A stretch of 64,000 bases of DNA, from positions 48,713,613 through 48,777,612 of the forward strand of contig NC_061796.1 in assembly GCF_021462225.1 (NCBI RefSeq), read 5' to 3'. The notes beneath the pieces were generated by a model. It was not told the origin of the DNA. It saw nothing but the letters and a program-made list of their open reading frames with translations, and ran no database searches. Both the position numbers and the translations under genes were made by a program. Positions within the stretch are counted from its first letter, which is position 1; each line of letters begins with the position of its first letter. Positions 42,274 through 63,429 of this stretch are shown here, piece after piece. The DNA is from Girardinichthys multiradiatus. Taxonomy: Eukaryota; Chordata; Actinopteri; Cyprinodontiformes; Goodeidae.

Positions 42274-42822
42274 CTAGTCAAAGTTAACACCAAGGTTTTT
42301 TACTTTATTATCAGAGGTCAATTTAATGCCATCCAGGTTAAGTGATTGACTAAGCAGTTTCTTTTTTAAAGACTCCGGTCCAAAGACGACAACTTCTGTC
42401 TTGTCTGAATTTAGAAGCAGAAAATTTAAAGTCATCCAAGTTTTTATATCTTCAAGACATGCTTGTAGTCTATCTAACTGGTTGGGCTCATCAGGATTTA
42501 TGGATAAGTAAAGCTGAGTATCATCAGCGTAACAGTGAACATTTATCCCATGCTGAATGATAATTTGACCTATTGGAAGCATATATATAGTAAAGAGAAT
42601 TGGCCCAAGTACTGAACCCTGTGGTACTCCACAATTAACCCTGGAGTTTAAAGATGATTTATCATTTACATGAACAAACTGGAATCTGTCAGACAGATAA
42701 GATTTAAACCAGCCTAGCGCTGTTCCCCTGATCCCTACAGCATATTCCAGCCTTTCTAAGAGAATATTATGGTCGACTGGATCAAATGCAGCACTGAGAT
42801 CTAACAGAACCAGAACAGACAC
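42274..42822 (-). pseudogene. L2 RT palm fragment
   Basis: 182 codons with LLDLSAAFDPVDH, GVPQGSVLGPILF and CYADDTQL, the RT catalytic aspartates. It continues after a frame break at 42270 with VRAFVTSRLDYCNSLLSG-type sequence (41968-42270). Confidence 0.88.
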
Positions 42823-44153
42823 AAGTCCATTATCTGAGGCAGAGCTGTTTCAGTGCTATGATGAGCTCTGAAACCTGACTGAAACTCTTCAAACAGGTCA
42901 TTGCTGTATAAATGTTCACACATTTGATTAACAACTATTTTCTCAAGAATTTTAGATAAGAATGGAAGATTGGATATAGGTCTGTAATTTATTAAATCAT
43001 CTCGATCAAGTGAAGGTTTCTTAAGTAAAGGTTTAATTACAGCTACCTTAAAAGCCTGTGGTTCTGATCCATTTACTAAAGATAGATTAATCATATCTAA
43101 AATGGGGCTGGTAATCAGAGGGAACACTTCCTTAAATAATTTGGTTGGGATTGGGTCTAACATACAAGTTGAAGGTTTAGATGAAGCTAATATTTCTGAT
43201 AACTCAGGAAGCTTCACAGGATCAAAACAGTCCAAACACAGATCAGGTTCTGCAGTTATTTCCAATGTTGTCTCACTAGATGAGGATGAAGTAATCATCT
43301 TCGGGAGTATGTCAAAGATTTTCTTTTTAATAGAATCAATTTTATTTAAGAAGAATCCCATAAAGTCATGACTGCTAAGAGCTAAGGGAATGGATGGTTC
43401 AACAGAGCTATGACTCTGTGTAAGTTTAGCAACTGTACTAAAGAGAAACCTAGGATTATTCTTGTTCTCTTCTATTAATGATGAGAAATAAGCTGTTCTA
43501 GCTTGGTGAAGTGTCTTTTTATACAACAGTAGGTTATTTTTCCAGATTAAGTAGGAATCCTCTAGGTATGTAGAGCGCCATTTTCTCTCCAATTTTCTAA
43601 CATTGTGCTTTAAAGTACGCAGCTCTGAATTAAACCAAGGAGCTAGCCTCCTTTGAATAATTATCTTCTTTTTCAAGGGGGCTGCATTGTCTAATGCATC
43701 ACGCAATGATGAAGAAACACTATGAACAAGAGAATCAATTTGTGAAGGGGCAGAAACAAAATTATTGCCCTCCATTGTGCTTTTCAGTGATAATGAGGAA
43801 ATTAAAAGTGAAACAGATTCTTTAAAGGTTGTTACAGCATCGTCTGATAAAGATCTACTATAATGAAATTTTCTTTCAGGTGTGGAGTACTCGGTTAAAT
43901 TAAACTCAATGGTTATTAAGAAATGGTCAGACAGGACAGGGTTATGAGAAAATATTGTTATGTCTTTACACTCAATGCCATATGTCAGCACAAGGTCCAG
44001 AGAATGAAGACAAAGGTGGGTAGGTTTGTTAATGTTTTGATCAAAGCCAATTGAGTCTAAGATAGCGTTAAACGCTATATTTAGGTTATCACTTTCAGCG
44101 TCAACATGAATGTTAAAATCCCCCACTATAATAACTTTATCTGTATTTAACAC
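42801..44153 (-). pseudogene. L2 endonuclease to RT N-terminal ORF fragment
   Basis: 450 codons are open, from the endonuclease catalytic region (GDFNIHV) through the connector (APWFNSELRTLKHNVRKLE) to the RT palm start (DPIPTKLF, NYRPISNLPF). The frame is lost at the TETALPQI junction, where a short deletion relative to the family pattern is apparent. Confidence 0.88.
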
Positions 44154-44524
44154 TAAATCAGATAAAAGGTCTGAAAACTGATCTAAAATTGAGAGTAAGG
44201 GCCTGGTGGACGGTACAAAACAACAAACAGAAGTGGTTTTAGTGCTTTGCCATTTGGATGAGGAAAACTAAGGATTAAATATTCAAAAGAGTTGTAGCTA
44301 TTGATTGGTCTGGGACTAATCAATAAATCGGACTGAAAGATGGTCGCTACTCCTCCTCCTCGCCCAGTATTTCGAGGAATGTGAAAATTTAAATAATTAG
44401 TAGGAGTTGACTCATTTATTTTTATGAGATTTTCCTGATTTCCTCCTTTTAGATTATTTTTTAATCTATTCAATTTTGGCCGTGGGCGAGACACTGTTTT
44501 AATAGGGTAATGGGTGGGTAGCAG

Positions 44525-45915
44525 TACAGAACGTCCCGCGAGGAGCGACCCGGCCAAGCCCGAACGAAAGACGCGAGGCCATCCCTCAGTGGGCCCACCA
44601 TCTGCAGTGGGAACTGTGAGGGACCGGTGCAAAGAGGATTGGGTGGCGGACGAAGGTGGAGACCTCAGCGGCCCGATCCCCGGATGCTTAGGCTGGCTCT
44701 AGGGACGTGGAATGTCACCTCGCTGGGGGGGAAGGAGCCTGAGCATGTGCGGGAGGTCGAGGTCGTGTTGGGGTTTACCCCAGTGGATGAGAGGGTCGCA
44801 TCCCTGCGCCTTCGGGTTGGGGAAGGTCTCTGACTATCATTTCAGCCTACGGGCCGAGTGGTAGTGCAGAGTACCCGGCCTTCTTGGTGTCCCTGTCGGG
44901 GGTGCTGGATAGAGCCCCTCCCGGGGACTCCATTATTCTGCTGGGGGACTTCAACGCCCACGTGGGAAACGACAGTGACACCTGGAGAGGCGTGATCGGG
45001 AGGAATGGCCTCCCCGATCTGAATCCAAGCGGTGTTTTGTTATTGGACTTCTGTGCTAGTCACGGATTGTCCATAACGAACACCATGTTCAAGCATAAGG
45101 GTGTCCATCAGTGCACTTGGCACCAGGACACCCTAGGCAGGAGGTCAATGATCGACTTTGTTGTCGTATCATCAGACCTTCAGCCGCATGTTTTGGACAC
45201 TCGGGTGAAGAGAAGGGCTGAGCTGTCCACTGATCACCACCTGGTGGTGAGTTGGATCCACTGGAGGAGGAGAAAGCCGGACAGACTTGGCAGGCCCAAG
45301 TGTATAGTGAGGGTCTGCTGGGAACGTCTGGCGGAGCCCTCGGCCAGGGATGTATTCAACTCCCACCTCCGGGAGAGCTTTGACCAGATTCCGGGGGAGG
45401 TTGGAGACAGAGTCCGAGTGGACCATGTTCTCCACCTCTATTGTCGATGCTGCTGCCCATAGCTGCGGCCGTAAGGTCTGCGGTGCCTGTCGCGGCGGCA
45501 ATCCCAGAACCCGGTGGTGGACACTGGCAGTATGGGACGCTGTCAAGCTGAAGAAGGAGTCCTATCGGCTGTGGTTGGCTTGTGAGACTCCTGAGGCGGC
45601 TGACGGGTACCGTGAGGCCAAGCGTGCTGCGGCCCGGGCTGTGGCAGAGGCAAAAACTCGGGCCTGGGAGGAGTTCGGTGAGGCCATGGAGAAGGAATAC
45701 CGGTTGGTCTCGAAGCGATTCTGGCAAACCGTCCGGTGCCTCAGGAGGGGGAAGCAGTGCTTCGCCAACACTGTTTATAGTGGGGGCGGGAGACTGCTGA
45801 CCTCGACTGAGGACATTATCGGGCGGTGGAAGGAGTACTTCGAGGATCTCCTCAATCCTGCCATCACGCATTCCCTGGTGGAAACAGAGGCTGGGGACCC
45901 GGGGTTGGACTCTTT
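44525..45915 (+). mobile_element. Rex3-like (RTE clade) LINE, 3' truncated
   Basis: The plus strand reads [51 protein letters not shown] and [10 protein letters not shown], an APE-type endonuclease, then the linker toward RT. About 190 nt between 44762 and 44763 are missing relative to the inverted copy at 58.5 kb. It stops near DSF, before the RT catalytic motifs. The RTE/Rex3 assignment is from motif memory. Confidence 0.8.
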
Positions 45916-47872
45916 CAGTTTTCAGTTTTGGAGGGAGGAAGTCACTGGTTGCCATGGTAATTCCCTCCCTGTCTCTGGAGCACTCTTCAATTTAAACCTC
46001 AAACATGATCATTCAGAACATTTTTGAGCCGTGAGCATCAGAACCCTTTGTTGGTAACAAATGCTGTTTTTATGGGTCTGCAGTGTTTTCTATAGCAGAT
46101 CTGACAGGTTTAACAGAACCTCCAAGTCCAGTTCCTACAAAACCATCCAGAGCTGAAATCTACTGGGAGAGAATGGGAGTGTGGGTGTGTCTCTGGGCTC
46201 TGATTGGTCAGAAAGTACGTCCTACAGCAGTGGGAGACAGAAATACCTACAAATTGATGGAGAAACAGTTTAAATCCAAAACGTTCTGAATATTTCACTG
46301 GGTCAGAACCATCTTAGCTGAACATTCTGTGGTAAAACCCATTTACCATCTGATGAAAACCATCCGACACCAAACTTCATCTGATTGTTTTATTTCAAAG
46401 AGGAATATTTACAGAGAAATGACTGCTGAGCAGCTTCTTGCTAAGTTCTGCAGAGGAACATACAGACTGTTCTTTCCACAGAACACAGTGACACTTCATC
46501 AGTGAAACAGTTCTGCATGGAAACACAGGTGGACTGAACAGAACTTTCACTTTCTGTCCCAAAACCAGCTCTCTGCTGGTCCCTGTGGCCGTTGAGAGAA
46601 AACCACCATAAGGATTCACCTGTCCTCAAAGATCACTGGGAACTTTCTGCCCTTCAGCCACAGGGGGGCAGTAAAGAGCTGCAGCAGTGATGGGAGCTGC
46701 TTATTCTCTCCTCCAGGACACACCGGAGCATCTGCCCTTGGTCCCAGAACTCTTGCAGCAGCAAGAGTCAAAGATAAGCCCAGTTATTCCCACCCAGTTC
46801 TTCTAACTGGGAGTGATTGAGATAAATACTGGAACAGCAGGAGAACACCCTGAGAGAACATCTGCTGCTGTGAGAAGGAATCTGATCAGGGAGACTAAAT
46901 CTGGCATCTTAGATTCCAAAGTCCAGATCTAAACATCGGACTAGAAACAAAATCTAACTTGTTAGATTCTCCCATCAGAAAAACAATCTGAACCTCCAGG
47001 GTTCAGACTCAACAGTCCTGATCCAAAGTCCTGACCCAGTCCTCATTTCCTCCTTTTTTTCTGTCCATTTAATTGTCTGGATCAACAGTTTTCCTGACTT
47101 CTTGAATATCTTTGAGTTGTTCTGTGGACTCAGGTCTGGTCCAGTTCCTGAGCCTTTTTCTCAAAAATGTTTTAACTTCAACCTACGGATCGTCCCAGCA
47201 GTTAACGCTCCTGAACTGTGTCAGTGTTGGCTCATTTCTTGGTGACCTGCTGCAGTTGTTCCCAGTGTTCCAGATCTTATTTAAAAAAGTGAATCCGATG
47301 TTCCAGTTTAATACTCAAAGTGAATCTCAGCAGAAGCAGCTCATTGGATCTGCAGATACACTCCGGTTCTGGGTCTGTTTTCTTCCTCGTGATGATGGGA
47401 ACGTTATAAAATCCCGGCTAAGACTCAGTGGGATCAGGTTGCTGTTGTCTGCTCTCCAACCAGCCTGAGGAATAGATGGAGGGATGATTTTTCACAGGAG
47501 ACGCTGTAGAGCTGCTGGGACCGGACAGAGTTCCTGGTTTTATTGACAGAGATGAGGAAGATGAAGATGGACTTGTCCAGACTACAACAAGTGAACAGTT
47601 AGTTCACTTTTGTTGTGCTTCTCTCAGAAAACTCAGAGATCTGCTGCTACTGTTTTCTCTTCTCCTCAGACTACTCATCCTCCATCTCCATTCTTCTCTG
47701 ACGCCAGCTCTCCTCCGTTCTCTCCTCATCTCTCAACCTCTGTGTTCCTGAGAGAGTACCAGGACAATCCTCCATGAGCTCAGACGCTTTTCTTGAAGCA
47801 TCTCTCGGATCATCTGTTGGAAAACGACCCAGCTTCCATCCTCTCCTGCCATCTTCTGTTAGTTCTGCGTCT
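45916..47872. other. Region downstream of the cyclase stop
   Basis: No exon or element is recognised. The cyclase 3' UTR should occupy its right end. A minus-strand AATAAA at about 47538-47543, roughly 330 bp past the stop, is a candidate polyadenylation signal. Confidence 0.45.
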
Positions 47873-56175
<8,303 letters not shown>

Positions 56176-59065
56176 TAAAATGACTCGTACTCGAACTCAT
56201 CGTCTTCCGCTTTATCCGGGACCGGGTCGCGGGGGCAGCAGCCTAAGCAGAGACGCCCAGACGTCCCTCTCCCCAGACACCTCATCCAGCTCCTCCAGGG
56301 GGAGCCCAAGTCGTTCCCAGGCCAGCCGAGAGACATAGTCCCCCCAGCGTGTCCTGGGCCGTCCACTGGGCCTCCTCTCGTGTCTGGAACACCTCCCCAG
56401 GAAGGCGTCCAGGAGGCATCCGGTATAGATGCCCGAGCCACCTCAACTGGCTCCTCTCGATGTGGAGGAGCAGCGGCTCTACTCCGAGCTCCTCACCCTA
56501 TCTCTAACGGAGTGCCCGGCCACCCTACGGAGGAAGCTCATTTCAGCCGCTTGTATCTGGGATCTCGTTCTTTTGGTCACGACCCAAAGTTGCGCCTAGA
56601 AATCCTGTCCATAAAAGTTATAAACAGGACCGGTGACAAAGGGCAGCCCTGCCGGAGTCCAACATGCACCGGGAACAGGTCCGACTTAGTGCCGGCAATG
56701 CGGACCAAACTCCTGCTCCGCTCGTACAGGGACCGGATGGCCCCTAATAAAGAGTCCCCGATTCCATACTCCTGGAGCACCCCCCCACAGGGCATCACGA
56801 GGGACACAGTCGAATGCTTTCTCCAGGTCCACAAAACACATGTGGACCGGTTGGGCAAACTCCCATGAACCCTCGAGCACCCTGTAGAGGGTATAGAGCT
56901 GGTCCAGTGTTCCACGGCCGGGACGAAAACCACACTGCTCCTCCTGAAGCCAAGGTTCGACTATCGGCCGGACTCTCCTCTCCAATACCCTGGCGTAGGT
57001 CTTACCAGGGAGGCTGAGGAGTGTGATCCCCCTGTAGTTGGAACACACCCTCCGGTCCCCCTACTTATGAAGGGGGACCACTACCCCAGTCTGCCAGTCT
57101 AGAGGCACTGTCCCCGACTGCCACGCAATGTTGAAGAGGCGTGTCAACCATGACAGCCCCACAACATCCAGAGACTCGAGGTACTCAGGGCGGATCTCAT
57201 CCACCCCCGAAGCCCTGCCACCACGGAGCTTTTTAAACACCTCGGTGATTTCAGCCTGGGTGATGAAAGAGTCCAACCCCGAGTCCCCAGCCTCTGTTTC
57301 CACCAGGGAATGCGTGATGGCAGGATTGAGGAGATCCTCGAAGTACTCCTTCCACCGCCCGATAATGTCCTCAGTCGAGGTCAGCAGCCTTCCACCCCCA
57401 CTATAAACAGTGCTGGCAAAGCACTGCTTCCCCCTCCTGAGGCGCCGGACGGTTTGCCAGAATCGCTTCGAGACCAACCGGTAGTCCTTCTCCATGGCCT
57501 CACCAAACTCCTCCCAGGCCCGAGTTTTTGCCTCTGCCACAGCCCGGGCCGCGGCACGCTTGCCCTCACGGTACCCGTCAGCCGCCTCAGGAGTCCCACA
57601 AGCCAACCACAGCCGATAGGACTCCTTCTTCAGCTTGACAGCATTCCTTACTGCCGGTGTCCACCACCGGGTTCTGGGATTGCCGCCGCAACAGGCACCG
57701 CAGACCTTACGGCCGCAGCTACGGGCAGCAGCATCGACAATAGATGCGGAGAACATGGTCCACTCGGACTCTATGTCTCCAACATCCCTCGGAATCTGGT
57801 CAAACTCTCCCGGAGGTGGGAGTTGAATACATCCCTGGCCGAGGGCTCCACCAGATGTTCCCAGCAGACCCTCACTATGCGCTTGGGCCTGCCAAGTCTG
57901 TCCGGCTTTCTCCTCCCCCAGCAGATCCAACTCACCACCAGGTGGTGATCAGTGGACAGCTCAGCCCTTCTCTTCACCCGAGTGTCCAAAACATGCGGCC
58001 AAAGGTCTGATGATACGACAACAAAGTCGATCATCGACCTCCTGCCTAGGGTGTCCTGGTGCCAAGTGCACTGATGGACACCCTTATGTTTGAACATGCT
58101 GTTCGTTATGGACAATCCGTGACTAGCACAGAAGTCCAATAACAAAACACCGCTTGGATTCAGATCGGGGAGGCCATTCCTCCCGATCACGCCTCTCCAG
58201 CTGTCACTGTCGTTTCCCACGTGGGCGTTGAAGTCCCCCAGCAGAATAATGGAGTCCCCGGGAGGGGCACTATCCAGCACCCCCGACAGGGTCGCCAAGA
58301 AGGCCGGGCACTCTGCACTACCACTCGGCCCGTAGGCTGAAATGATAGTCAGAGACCTCTCCCCAACCCGAAGGCGCAGGGATGCGACCCTCTCATCCAC
58401 TGGGGTAAACCCCAACACGAGACGGCTGAGCTGGGGGGCAACAAGCAAACCCACACCAGCCCGCCGCCTCTCCTCGTGGGCCACTCCAGAGTAGAAGAGA
58501 GTCCAACCCCTCTCAAGGAGATGGGTTCCAGAGCCCACGCTGTGCGTGGAGGCGAGCCCGACTATTTCTAGCCGATATCTCTCGACCTCCCACACAAGCT
58601 CAGGCTCCTTCCCCACCAGCAAGGTGACATTCCATGTCCCTAGAGCCAGCCTAAGCATCCGGGGATCGGGCCGCTGAGGTCTCCACCTTTGTCCGCCACC
58701 TTCGTCCGCCACCCAATCCTCTTTGCACCGGTCCCTCATGGTTCCCCCTGCAGGTGGTGGGCCCACTGGGGGATGGCCTCGCGTCTCTCGTTCGGCCTTG
58801 GCCCGGTCTGGTCCCGCGAGGAGCAACCCGGCCACCAGGCGCTCTCCGGCGCGTCCGACCCCAGGCCTGGCTCCAGGGGCGACGTCACGTGCCTCGATAT
58901 TTTCGTCCTCATGAGGGATTCTTGAACCACTCTTTGTCTGACCCGTCACCTAGAGTCTGTTTGCCATGGGAGACCCTACCAGGGGCATTTAAGCCCCAGA
59001 CAACATAGCCTCTAGGATCATTCGAGCACTCAAACCCCTCCATCACGTTAAGGTGGCGGTTCAAG
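56176..59065 (-). mobile_element. Rex3-like (RTE clade) LINE with internal RT deletion
   Basis: On the minus strand it runs from the 5' non-coding part at about 59060 to the 3' end (PRDPVPDKAEDDE) at 56180. The endonuclease (57771-58949) has [14 protein letters not shown] and [10 protein letters not shown]. The RT has NYRGITLLSLPGK, EEQCGFRPGRGT, VDLEKAFD and GLRQGCPLSPVLF. At about 56595 the frame jumps from MDRISRRN to LWVVT-type sequence, so the FADD-containing stretch is deleted. It is inactive, with several frameshifts and a stop at PLHK. Confidence 0.88.
57771..58949 (-). pseudogene. Rex3-like endonuclease ORF
   Basis: 392 open codons: an Arg/Gly-rich leader, [47 protein letters not shown], then the linker. 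It keeps the ~65-residue segment that the 44.5-kb copy lacks. It is followed by frame shifts into the RT region (57930-57061 and 57048-56577). Confidence 0.85.
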
Positions 59066-59079
59066 CTGAGGTGTTTAAA

Positions 59080-60922
59080 ATGACAAAAGATATATTAAAA
59101 AAGATGAGTTTCTGCCCCAAGAGAACAATGAGTGAGTTTTATATTGGATCAGGGATCTCCTGGTTGTGTCTGCCCTCGCAGTGAACTGATTGGGTAAAAT
59201 GCCTTAAAATCTGAGCAATAATAAGACAGCCTCTTGATGATAAAATATGCATAAAACGCCACCACACATTGTTTACGCCACCGCGCGTTCTGATTCGCAG
59301 CGCGTCTGACGGTGCATCCCGTTATTTACGGATTAGAACAACAGCCGATTTTTTATCCTATTGGCTTGCCATACAGAACAGGCGCAGACCGCCCTGTTTA
59401 AATGAGGAAACTGGTGTGCTACTGGCCGCCAGAACAAGATGAAAAGCAACAGATCATCTGCTGTGTTGCTAGAAATATGCAGAGATTGTTGCGCTGCATC
59501 ATTAGAAAAGATCCAGTTGCTGATTAGTTCCTTCTGTTCTGTTCGGCCGTTGGTTTTCTGGACTGTTACAGTTAGTTCACTGTTGTTGTGCTGCTCAGCA
59601 GGTTCATTATCTGCTCTGACGAGATTATTTCTCTTTTCTTGCTCAACGTAACTCGCAAGAAATTGTCCAATCAATATTAACATTATAAAAGACAAATATG
59701 TCTGTTCATTAATTTGTCTCCCTTGATCTTTTCATTCTTTTCAGAGACTCAGCGGGTTCTGTTGTTTTTTTGAGTTTATGTTTGAAGAGTTCAGAGTTTA
59801 TCATAAACAGCCACAATATTTAAGCCTGAATGTAATATTGGCAACATAAAATAGATTTGTTGTAGGAGTTGGCAATCTGTATGTTATAGCTTTGCTCATT
59901 TTTAATCATAGCGTCACATTACTGTCCTGCAAAAGGTTAAATGAACATTTATGTACATAAAAATAAATTATTTTCCAATGACTTCACTAAATTTGTTTTT
60001 CCAATATTTTACCGATATACAACATGATTGATTCCTAAAATTGTTTTTTGGTGACAAAATCATTTTTTACTGTATAAACCACTTGCCCTGCAGTGAATAA
60101 CGTTACTGTCAATAATTCAATGTGTTTTAGTGACAAGGTTAAAGCACACAGTCTTTGTCACCACAAGGAAAAGCTGCCTTAAAATTGTGATTTTTCTAAG
60201 AAGGGATTTTAGCATCCAGTTTGCAAATGAATCTGCCTTATAATGTCTTTAGTTGTTTCCTATTATATTATCAGCATCAGTGGGTCTTTGCATGATGTGT
60301 GATTACCGGCTGGATCAGTTATGTGCGCATCTTGCAGATGATCACTGATGTTACGCTGGAATGATGTTGAATGAAGTGTTGCAAGGAGTTTTACCATAGG
60401 AGAAATATCATGACTTCTGTTTGTGATTGTCTCCAAATCAGAGCTTAGATAATCCAACATAGAATCCTCTATTCTCATCTATTTTTAATATTTTTATGTT
60501 TGACAACCCACATCTGTTGACACATGAACAGACGCTTCTCCCTGTCATCTGTTATTCTACCATTGCCTCCTTTTGGCCAAAGTGACAGCAGACATTTTTG
60601 CGTCCCAGTTTGTACTTGCATTTCAAACGTGCTAAATCCACATGCAAAAACTGCGCCCGCAAACCGTTTCAGGCTTTGAAACCCGCATTGCGGGTGGTAG
60701 GGGATGACATTTGCATATCCTCCTCATATGAATTTGCGCGTTTGTGTCATTATCATATATTTTGCATATTCATGAAGGCAGACACGCTAACAAGTTTGCG
60801 CCCGCAGTTCCGCTAATTTTGCACACGCCCTCCGATTAGCACCTCGTTTGTAGATCAGCTTTGCGGACGCAAACTGGTTTACGTGCGGTTTTGTACACGT
60901 AAACCTTTTGAAGATCAGGCCC
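59080..60922 (-). mobile_element. Harbinger-like DNA transposon remnant (HARBI1-type transposase)
   Basis: The right end reads, in complement, GGGCCTGATCTTCAAAAGG, a typical fish Harbinger terminus, at 60922. The minus strand 60478-60263 reads MRIEDSMLDYLSSDLET and PMVKLLATLHSTSFQRNISD, like the conserved N-terminal region of HARBI1 transposases (LLATL..F..GTFQR). 59695-59520 may hold the C-terminus (GRTEQKELISNWIF). The left terminus appears lost at the Rex3-like boundary. Confidence 0.55.
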
Positions 60923-60925
60923 ATA

Positions 60926-62140
60926 GCCTTTGTTGATTCTTTCAAGACATTTATGAGTAATTTCTAATAATTTGATTGGATAGTAGTGGGGGAATTTTAA
61001 ACTTCTTGTCTTGTCATTAAATTGAAACATGAATGTTTGTGTGAGTCTCTGAATACATTTAAACATTATAGCTGCTCTATAATGTTTAAAGATGTGCCCC
61101 TCTACCGGGGGCTGATGGAGCACACACTGCCCCGTAAACACAACCAGGAAGTATGAGAGTCTGGAGTTGGCTTTATGAAGCTGTGAAGCTATAGTTTGGT
61201 TTGGTATATTATTGAATATGTATTAGATGGTAGTCAGGTGTTTGTTATGTGTTTGTGTGAAAGAACTTTAGTAGCAAATGGTAGTTTTGTGTAAATGTAC
61301 TATTCAGGTGAACCCCCTGAGGTGGACCAGAGGTAGTGTCTGTGGCTATTTAAGCAGGATGGTAGGGTAATTGAGAGGATTGTTGATGTGGGTTTGTGGA
61401 AAAGCTGCAATCCTGTTTGACCTGCTGATGCTGTGACCTGCTGCCAGAAACTGTAACTGGTGAGACTGATGTAAAAATCTTATTGAAAATTACAAAGAAA
61501 AAACATTCAGAGCTCTGGCAAACTGCTGAAGCCTGTTAACTTTTTTCATTTTACGGTCCTCTTCAAGAATGCTCCCCGGGCGCTGCACAATGGCAGCCCA
61601 CTGTTCCCTGTAAGGAATGGGTTAAATGTAGAGGATAAATTTCATTGTAATATACATGTGCAATGACCAATAAAGATGATTATTATATTATTATTATATT
61701 ATATTATATTATATGACTGCTGGTTTCATCAGTAGTGCAATTTAAAATATTTTCCAATTATCATTCAATAGCGGGTTTGTTTTAGTTCAAAGACGTCTGA
61801 AACAAACAAGGAAGGAGCTGCTTGAAGCAACCAGAGGTAGTGGATTGTTAACTAGCGGGTTAGAAAGAGGACAACAGGTAAGAACAACAATACTAAGGTT
61901 TTATATAGTCAACATAAAGATGGTTGGTAGTGAACTCATGTTGAATTTTATAAGCAAACAGTTTAACAGTTATTAATGATGTACCATAGTTAAATGTAGA
62001 TTAACTGGTAGCTAATTTCTTGCCTGTAGAAGGAAAGTGATGGATCAGAGGAGATGGAGACAGAAATACCAAGAGACACTGAATTACAGTCAACATGGAC
62101 GATGAGACGATGAGGACCGAGACAATAGACTGAGAAGAAG
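60926..62140. other. Unannotated; includes a retroposon tail and microsatellite
   Basis: A retroposon-like 3' tail lies at 61560-61680 ('ctccccgggcgctgcacaat', 'gtgcaatgaccaataaag') followed by (TTA)n/(TATAT)n to about 61713. Nothing else is recognised. Confidence 0.5.
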
Positions 62141-62149
62141 AGAAGATGG

Positions 62150-62300
62150 AGTCTTGGTAACTGCTGTTTATATCCCACCGGACGCTAACGCGAGCTCGGC
62201 TGTTGGACGGCACCCTGATGCTGTCACATTATAGCGGGAGACTTCAATCTTGCAGACTTAAAGGCAGATCTACTGAGGATGCAATAGCCTCTGCTTCCCA
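62150..62300 (+). mobile_element. LINE endonuclease fragment
   Basis: The plus strand reads VTAVYIPPDANASSA and, in another frame, a GDFN-like segment (agcgggagacttcaatc). It is short and broken, with the same type of Jockey/Rex1-like LINE possibly continued at 63150. Confidence 0.5.
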
Positions 62301-63149
62301 TGCTGCACTGTCCCATGTAGAAAAGCTCCACTCAGTCTCTCTCTACTCGGCCAGAACCTCTTGTGTTTTGATGAACCCACTGATGGCTGGAGGTGGCAGG
62401 AGAAGCCAATAGTAAAGACGCTGCAGTATGGATGCTAACGCTCCAACGTTTGCCTGAAGAAGTTACAATTTTGGGTTTTATGAGGAAGTTTTTTGTCTCA
62501 TCCATGGCAATAATGAGGATCAGGACTTTAAAGCACAAAACAATGAACTTCTGACCGCGGTGAAGTTAGTTTTGGGTTGGATGTTGGATCTTCGTGCTTC
62601 ATGGATTCAGCGGGTCTTCCTCTGGTTTGACCCGATGCAGATAGTCTGATTACGGGCAGCTGCTCTCTGCCTGCTCTCTCTGCAGACGGTGGTTCTCTGA
62701 AGGACCGTCAATAAATGTCAGAACCAAACCCGATGTTTCATGGTCATGGTGTTTTGCTTGTGTGTTTTGGGGGAAATGTTTGTGCGTCTGAACTGCTGAT
62801 TTTATGTGTGATCAGCTGGTTTAGGATGCTATTAACTACAGCGCCCCCTACCCGTGTGTAATTCAGAAAGCTGATGTGTCCCTTTTCTTTTCTTCCAGCC
62901 TTAAGACTGGTTTATGATTTATAAATAGTTAAATTATATTTGGGTTCTGGCCATTATGGTTCTTAATATTATTGTTTTATTACCTACTCCCTGCACTACC
63001 TCTTAAAAAACCTTCTCACTGCTCCTGGTCTCACAGCCAATCAGTGAACAGCAGTCTGTTCACATCCCATGTGGTCCTGACTTAGCCCTGGTTGGACCTG
63101 CTCAGGAGCAGGGACCAAAAACTGGGTACCGGTACGGAAGAGCACTTCA

Positions 63150-63300
63150 CAGGATTGTGTTGAACCCCCTGCTCTACACCCTCCTACGACTGCACCACCG
63201 CTCACCATAACATCACCATTGTCAAGTTACCAGATGACGCCACAGTGGTGGGGATCCTCTCTGGAGTGGATGAATCTGCCAGCAGCTAAACTCAACCCAG
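63150..63300 (+). mobile_element. LINE RT fragment (degenerate YADD region)
   Basis: In mixed frames the segment reads PLLYTLL, then NITIVKLPDDATVVGILSGVDES, matching a 'KFADDTTVVG' RT catalytic region. It is broken by frameshifts. Confidence 0.55.
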
Positions 63301-63429
63301 CCAGAATGCCTGCTGCTGGGATAGTCAGAGCTGTGGCATGTCTTCTTTCCAACAATAGTCTGAGAACTGGGAATCATCATAAATGTATAAGTATGGATTT
63401 TATGGTATTATTTACAAATGGTATAATAG

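Larger units (their letters stand above)
40750..44524 (-). mobile_element. L2-type LINE, nearly full length, inactivated
   Basis: On the minus strand the 5' endonuclease part reads from about 44520, the RT in the middle, and a ~950-bp 3' UTR ends at about 40750 with the (aattcaattcag) tail. The endonuclease shows IIVGDFNIHVD and SDHFLITI; the RT shows YRPISNLPFLSKILEK, FQSGFRAHHSTETAL, LLDLSAAFD, GVPQGSVLGPILF and CYADDTQLYL. A deletion/frameshift after TETAL (about 42830) and another near 42270 break it. It abuts a Rex3-like copy head to head. Confidence 0.9.
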
